A stretch of DNA of 64,000 nucleotides from assembly GCA_007449985.2 (NCBI GenBank), contig VIIQ02000739.1:124001-188000 (forward strand), in the 5' to 3' direction. The position numbers and the translations under genes are program-made. The stretch is from Desmodesmus armatus (lineage: Eukaryota > Chlorophyta > Chlorophyceae > Sphaeropleales > Scenedesmaceae). A model generated the notes under the pieces. That model was not told the origin of the DNA, made no database searches, and saw only the letters and a list, made by a program, of their open reading frames with translations. Below are positions 58,438 to 64,000 of the stretch, piece by piece; position 1 is the stretch's first letter; the number at the start of each line of letters is the position of its first letter.

Positions 58438-59679
58438 GTATCAAGCAGTGGTCATTTCTCGCGCTGAATCCACTGGGGGCCTGCCAGACCACGAAGTGGC
58501 CATCATCCTATCCAGTCTGGTGGCAATGGGCGCACCTGTGGCCCTGGGTCTGCTGCAGCAGCTGCTGCTGCGTGCACCCGCACCAACCTCAGCTCTGGCA
58601 TTGTGGCAGACCTCATGGCTGCGCTGCAGCAGCTGGAACAGGTGTGTTGGGGGCACAGGGTGTGGGGGCGGGGGGGGGAGGGGGGGGTGGCGTGGGTGGG
58701 TGGGTGGATGGGGGTGTTGAATTAATGCACAAAGTGTGCGGGCGAGCAGGAGGGGGGCGGGTGTTTGGAGGTGTGCGGGTGGGGGGCCGGCTGTGGGCAC
58801 CACGTACCAACCTCAGCGCTGGCATTGTGGCAGACGTCATGGCCGCATTGCAGCAGCTGGAACCGGTATGTTTTGTGTGTCAACGTAGGCGTGCAGCAGT
58901 CCGTACAGTACCAGCATGACATGTAAATGTGTGTATGATGTGTGTAGGAGGGGGTGCCTAAGTCCCAGGAGCAGGGCGTTCATGGGCGGAGAGTGCCTCA
59001 GCATGTTGTTGTGTGCTGTGCCGCTCTGCAATGCGGTCCAGCAGCGCCGTAAATTATGTTTGCCATTGCATGCAGGGAGAGCTGAGCTATATTGCCCTCT
59101 CCTGCAAACGGGGTCAGGTATTCCTTCCCTTACTGTGTCCCCCTTTTGCATCTGCTTGCCCTTGAGCAGGTTGACCCAGTGCAATGGGAGGCACTGATTC
59201 AGCAGCAGGAGCAGCAGCAGCAGGAGCAGCAGCAGCAGCAGCAGCTGGGAGAAGGTGCAGGCACCTCAAGCCAGGAGCAGCCGCTGTGGCGGCAGCAGCA
59301 GCGACGGCTGCAGCAGCAGCTGCAGGAGGCCCAGACACTACGGCAACACATGCAGCAGCAGCAGGTAGAATCTGGCCAGCAGCAGCAGCAGCAGGTAGGA
59401 TCTGGCCAGCAGCAGCAGGAGCAGCAGCAGCAGCAGCAGCGGGAGGAGGAGTTGGACCTTAAAGCACTCATTGATAGTGCCAGGAGTCAACTGGAGGTGC
59501 TAGGGTTGGTCAAGCAGCAACAGGATCGGCAGCAGCGGCAGCAGCAGCAGTGGGGTGATGGGGGCTTTGTGCCGCTGTCGGCTGCTGCTGGTGATTTGTC
59601 GGCTGATGATCTACTTGACCCGGCGATAAAGCAGAGGATTGCCACGAGGCTGGCCATAGTGCAGGAGCTTTCTGGATGA
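58438..59679 (+). CDS. Helical, Gln-rich protein, 3' part of gene, function unknown
   Basis: Coding blocks: 58438-58641 (DHEVAIILSSLVAMGAPVALG, then, one frame over, TNLSSGIVADLMAALQQLEQ), a possible alternative exon ending at 58865 (TNLSAGIVADVMAALQQLEP), a short exon at about 59077-59115 (GELSYIALSCKR), and 59170-59679 ending AIVQELSG-stop. The early part is paired amphipathic helices like those of helical-repeat proteins (FASTK/RAP or OPR type). The last exon is a Gln-rich coiled coil with an acidic/hydrophobic tail (DLSADDLLDPAIKQRIATRL). The 5' end is not identified: the frame before 58438 (possible start 58235) has poor content. No catalytic motif was seen. The family is not recognised. 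Confidence 0.5.
58582..58865 (+). repeat. Duplicated 60-bp exon segment with donors
   Basis: 58582-58641 and 58806-58865 are near-identical 20-codon segments (TNLSSGIVADLMAALQQLEQ and TNLSAGIVADVMAALQQLEP), each followed by a GT donor, 224 bp apart and separated by G-rich DNA. Confidence 0.85.
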
Positions 59680-62100
59680 CGATGGTGGGGCGGCATAAGG
59701 AGTCATATATTGGCATGTGCGCTGGCATATATGCGAGTGTGTTTGTAGGTCAGCTGCAGAGTCTGTTTGCAAGATTAGATCTTCATGGCTTGTGACCTTA
59801 GTTCCAGAGAAAAAAATGACCTTTTTATTTTCAGACTGACCTGCTCCTGGCGCTGCATCCAAGCACCCTGATAACTTGTGACCCACAGCATCGCATCGTG
59901 TTTGCAGTGAGCTTTGATTTGATACCCGGTTTGCGGCCAAAGGGCCACGTCGCAAGACCTGCTGTTGTCACCGCGGCTGGGCGGGCACACACTTACGCAC
60001 TGCATACCAAGCGCAGTACCAATCCTGCGCTGTTGAAAAGCTGTTGATGGGAGCACGAAAGCAAATGGAGTCCCTTAGCTCAGTGTGCTGTTGGTTTGAT
60101 CGATGGCCTGCCATCGATGGACGATGACAGCAACGGTGCACTTTTCTGCAAGCGCCCACGTCACCGCAGAGCCATGTACAATGCGTGTTTGTTTCTTACT
60201 GATTATTAAAGCAGTACTTTGCACAGACCGAACAGCACAATGTGGCACCAGCAAAATCTGTGGTGTGCCAGCTGGCTGCTGACTGCCCCTGACATGGTCA
60301 TACTACAAAGAGAAGCTTCCAGCAAAGGGACAGGATGCCATTTTGCCCATACTAGTTTACAGCACGTGCGGTCCTGCACTAATGCTCGGCAGCACTGCTA
60401 TAAACACCAATCAGGCCCGGCCAAAATTTGCATCAAGGGGTGGCAGTCAGCAGAACACAAGTGCGAATCTTGCCCCACACATTGCTTTTGTGCAAGCAGG
60501 GCCAAAGGCCTGCAGGACTACAGCGGTGACGCCTGCTGAGACCCGCAGCCTTATCTAAGGCAACTGATGTGGTTGTGTGTTGTTGGTTGAGGTGTCGCCC
60601 TCTGCTTGGACTGGCAAACAAATTGGGCTCTGCACCGGAATGGGGTTGCTCTAGCTAAGCTGAGCTGAGCTTCGAGGCAGATTCAAGTTGGTTTGAATTC
60701 AGTGACCATGTGGTCCATATGGGGTGATGCGGGAGGCTTCAGTTGAGCAGGAACGCAGACAGTTTGTCGGTTTAATCTGTTGGTAGAGCGAAAGAGCAGA
60801 CAAAAGCGAGGCTTTCACGCGGCATAAAGTTGTACAGTACGGGGCAGTAGTATTCTATATAATCCAATACCGCGAGCAACCTTTCTATCCAATCCTATCA
60901 ATTGCAAAGTATCTTTTCAGCCTCGACTGCATCGTTTGCCCCTCATCCATGACATCAACGTTGACGACAGTAGACCTTTGAGGGCAGAAGCACACCAAGG
61001 ACCGAGCAGGGAGAGGGCCCGAGCCATGGGCAATACTGTCAGCCTCTGTAATGACAGCTGCTGTGCACAACAGCACAGCCACCCCATCCATGACCCTCAG
61101 GGGCCTGGGGCTGATTGGCCATGGTATGGGTAACACAGCAGCTGCAAGCTTCGGGATTATACGTTGCTGCTTAAACTGTTGGTTTTTGATCCACGCGGAC
61201 CGGAGGTGCAACCCACGTGAAGTGGTCAAGGTGCCAGGTTGTTCCTGACCAATGTTGTCGTCCGAGCCTGTGATCATGCCAAACTACTATAAAACCAGGA
61301 AATCAACATTGCGCACGCAAGGGCGTGCGAATGTCGCAGCTTGCCTCGACAGCAGCAGCAAGCATCGCGAGTTCGGTTCTTGCTGCCTGTACAGCGCTGC
61401 TTCGGGCTCCGTAAAGCTCTCCGTGCGTTATCTACTATTTCTTGTAACAAATCTATAACGTTTCTTGGCCTTAAAATTGCCAGTGCTGTTTCGCGTAACT
61501 TGCTGTCCCAGCTCAAACATTTCGGCCTGCCGATTCGTATCTCACGGTAATGGGGTAATTGTTTCTTATCGCTGCTTTCTGTGAGGCTATCTGGCGCGCG
61601 CATGAAGGATACACATTTATGACACACCCAGTACCACCGTAGGCTCTCCGAAGGATTCTCGTTCTCTGAGGACAGCGATGAGCGCATCAAGTACTGCTGT
61701 TGTATTCTTGGTACCCTTGGACGTCTTGGAACCGTGAAGCACCTGGAACTCCGCTTTTGGGCGTGGGTAAGCTTGATGGAAGCTGTTGAGTCATGTCTGT
61801 CAAGTGTCTCTCGGCAGCTGTTGAGTGCCAAGGGCGCGCTGATGGTTTCAACTTTGACGCATACAAGGCATTACGCATGCGAGTCTGGCCGTTACTCGTG
61901 AGGCATGTGGCCTCGGCGAGGTTGCCGGTGAGCTTTCACAACTGTGCTGCTGTTGCTGTTTGTGCAGATAGGGTAGATCATCCAGTGCAGCCTACTTGGC
62001 TGTCCAGCAGCAGCACTTGTGACAATCAGGCGCTGGCACACTCAGTGAATCTACTGGATTTTCATTGTGACAGGCACAGCAGTGGCCGCAAAGTCTTACC
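59680..62100. other. Intergenic region upstream of the AP2 gene
   Basis: No conserved protein was found on either strand; open frames up to about 185 codons (61274-61831, minus) look random. The last few hundred bases should carry the AP2 gene promoter and 5' leader. CAATCCTATCAATTG-type and TATATAATCC sequences near 60855-60905 are not assigned to a start. Confidence 0.4.
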
Positions 62101-64000
62101 ATGGATGGGAAGTACCCTCAGCATGACAGCCCCATAAGCCCGCAGGCTAGGCAACAAACAGCAGCACTAGCAGACGCAGCAGCAGCAGCCGCAAACCCAC
62201 AGCGCCTCAGCCCCTTTGCCACCATGGCTGACAAACCCATGGACACCAGCAGCCCCCAGCGCAGCCTGTCTCAGTCCCATGCACAGACCCCACCAGCTGA
62301 TCAGGGCGGCAGGCGCGCAGGTGATGCAATCGCAGGACTGACCCCTCCTGCAGACTACAGAAGCCCCTCACCTGGGCTGCTGCCGCAGTCGCCCGCTGCA
62401 CCAGCTGCCAGCAGCAGGGGCCGCCCACCCCTCAGCCCCAACGCAGCAGCAGCATACGGCAGCAGGAGCCCCTTCACTGGGGCCTACAACAGCAACCATC
62501 ACTCTTCAGCAGCAGGAGCAGCAGCTGCGCAAGCAACTGCGATCATGGCTGCCATCAATGCAAACAGCAGCAGCCAGCAGATGGGTGGGCCACGGCCGCG
62601 GCAGCGCCTCTCACCACAGCAGCTGATCGAGCTGCAGATGCAAGAGCAGATCCAGCGCTTACAGCAGGGTTCGCATGCACAGCAGCAGCTGCAGCTGCAG
62701 CAGCAGCAGCAGCAGCAGCAGCAAGAGGAGGAGGCTCCTGAGCCACAGCCTGCGCCCCCTGCCACTTTCCAGGATGCGATAGTTGACTGCCTGCTGCGCG
62801 TGGTGACAACAGAGGAGGTGAACGACCTCAAGAACGACATCGCTGTCCTCACACAGTTTGATATCCAGGTGTGCTTGTGTGACATGCGGCAACTTGCCTT
62901 TGAATGGCATTTCAGCCGTGTGCAAGGCTTGCAGACTCAGCAGCAGGGCTTGGGTGCATGACTGGCTTGACAGGTTGGGAGTCTACCGTGCCAGCAGTAG
63001 CAGACTTCAGTCGTCAGCAGGCCTGCTGTTGGCGTAAGCAGCAACCATCAAACTGGAGGCGCAATTTGTCTGCAACAGGCAATTGCACCATGCCAGGGAT
63101 GCGGCACAACAACTGAGGTGGCCTGCAAGCCTCTGGCAGCCATAACGCATGCGCAAGATGCTGTCATGTACTGCTGCTGAGACACTCCTTGCCCTTTGTC
63201 CTGCTGCTGCTGCGGCTGCTGCTGCTGTGGCTGTGTCATTTGTTTGCTTGTGCCTGCAGCAAGTGAACAAGTCCAGGCGGGGCCCCCAGGGCAACAGCAG
63301 CAGCTTCAAAGGTGTCACTAAGCACAGGAGGACGCAGCGCTGGGAGGTGAGCTGACTGCTGCAGGGATTGTGCTTCCTGATTTGAACCGTTCAAGTCAAG
63401 TTCAGAGTCTGATCGCGGGTGGTTGCTCTCAATGGTGCACCTGAGACTATGTGATGCAACAACTGGTAAAGCGGATCAGGCATCTGACTATGCGTGGGAT
63501 TAGGCGGCTGACACAGGCAGGGCGGAGTGAGACCCGCAACGCACAGGCTCACCCTCCAGCTGGCATCACATGTGCATGCCACCGTGGCTGAGTATGGTGA
63601 TGTGTCTGTACTGCAGAGGCCAAGGCATGAGCCTGCCTGCCTGACCATCCCTGCCCCCCACCCAGCCCCGGGAAAATTGTGGAACACACAATGTAGCTGC
63701 CAGATCCGATCTTGGCAAGCACTTACTTTGGATTGTTGCACCCTGCCTCCCCCTCCTCTCCCCTTCCTCCACACCAGGCCCACATCTGGGACGCCAAGAA
63801 GCAGGTGTACCTAGGTGGCTTTGACAGCGAGGTTGATGCAGCTAAGGCGCATGACATCATGGCCATCAAGACACGCGGTATACGCACCCTCGTCAACTTC
63901 AAGATCTGCGTGTACGATGCAGTGCTGCCCTTCCTGGAGAAAGGGGACCTCACAAGGGTGAGGCACAGATTGTGGACATGGCTGTGCGTGTTAGCTTTGC
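62101..64000 (+). CDS. AP2-domain transcription factor, partial (runs off the window)
   Basis: Three exons are visible: 62101-62868, 63260-63346, 63778-63957, all in phase 0. The next intron starts at 63958, and the gene continues beyond the right edge. The start ATG (CCATGGATGG context) opens a Ser/Pro/Ala/Gln-rich region (residues 1-215) with SP motifs and a Gln run. A conserved-looking segment follows (FQDAIVDCLLRVVTTEEVND). The AP2 DNA-binding domain spans exons 2 and 3: SSFKGVTKHRRTQRWE, AHIWDAKKQVYLGGFDSE, AAKAHDIMAIKTRG, then LVNF. These are the KGV, RWEAHIW, YLGGF and AA-x-AHD signatures of the AP2/ANT class, which often carries two domains; a second may lie outside the window. Nuclear DNA-binding regulator; targets unknown. 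Confidence 0.9.

Noticed and set aside
60885..61831. Minus-strand open frames of 130-185 codons
   Set aside because: No conserved motif and no splice-supported chain; treated as chance frames.

Overview
This window is nuclear DNA of a green alga, most likely a chlorophyte of the Chlorophyceae. The genes are split by many short GT-AG introns. CAG/CTG runs, which encode long Gln, Ala and Ser tracts, are everywhere. The gene families (SnRK2-like kinase, AP2 transcription factor, Rab3GAP, dynein-arm docking-type coiled coil, MLKL-type kinase) are eukaryotic and fit the green lineage. I saw no bacterial operon, CRISPR array or rRNA. The exact taxon cannot be read from the sequence.

Layout, left to right. 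(1) 704-6830 (+): a twelve-exon ciliary coiled-coil gene with a MITE-like hairpin in one intron. (2) 7329-12238 (-): a large Gln/Ala/Leu-rich protein of unknown function, divergent from (3) 12769-16566 (+): an aldo/keto reductase in nine exons with one apparent single-base deletion. (4) About 18015-19651 (+): a membrane-anchored coiled-coil protein with a C-terminal cyclophilin-like domain. (5) 21617-28689 (+): a SnRK2-like kinase whose P-loop and activation-loop exons are frame-disrupted and surrounded by degenerate duplicate copies. (6) 28.7-38.7 kb: gene-poor DNA holding a second, damaged copy of the kinase 3' end and several diverged repeats. (7) 38774-44466 (-): a reconstructed chain of exons joining armadillo repeats, an MLKL-type four-helix region and a non-RD kinase. 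(8) 46598-55916 (+): a Rab3GAP catalytic subunit swollen by low-complexity insertions. (9) 56469-57524 (+): a secreted cysteine-rich protein. (10) 58438-59679 (+): the 3' part of a helical Gln-rich protein. (11) 62101 to the right edge (+): an AP2-domain transcription factor, cut by the window end.

The genes do not form one pathway. Two things stand out. First, the ARM / MLKL-type helical bundle / kinase architecture, which resembles cell-death or immune signalling proteins, has an in-phase duplicated linker cassette. Second, copies of exon edges with their splice sites ('exon echoes') recur inside introns of at least four genes. Several genes also carry isolated one-base frame breaks. These could be assembly errors, but they are dense only in the kinase at 21.6-28.7 kb, while the 3.2 kb coding chain of the first gene has none.
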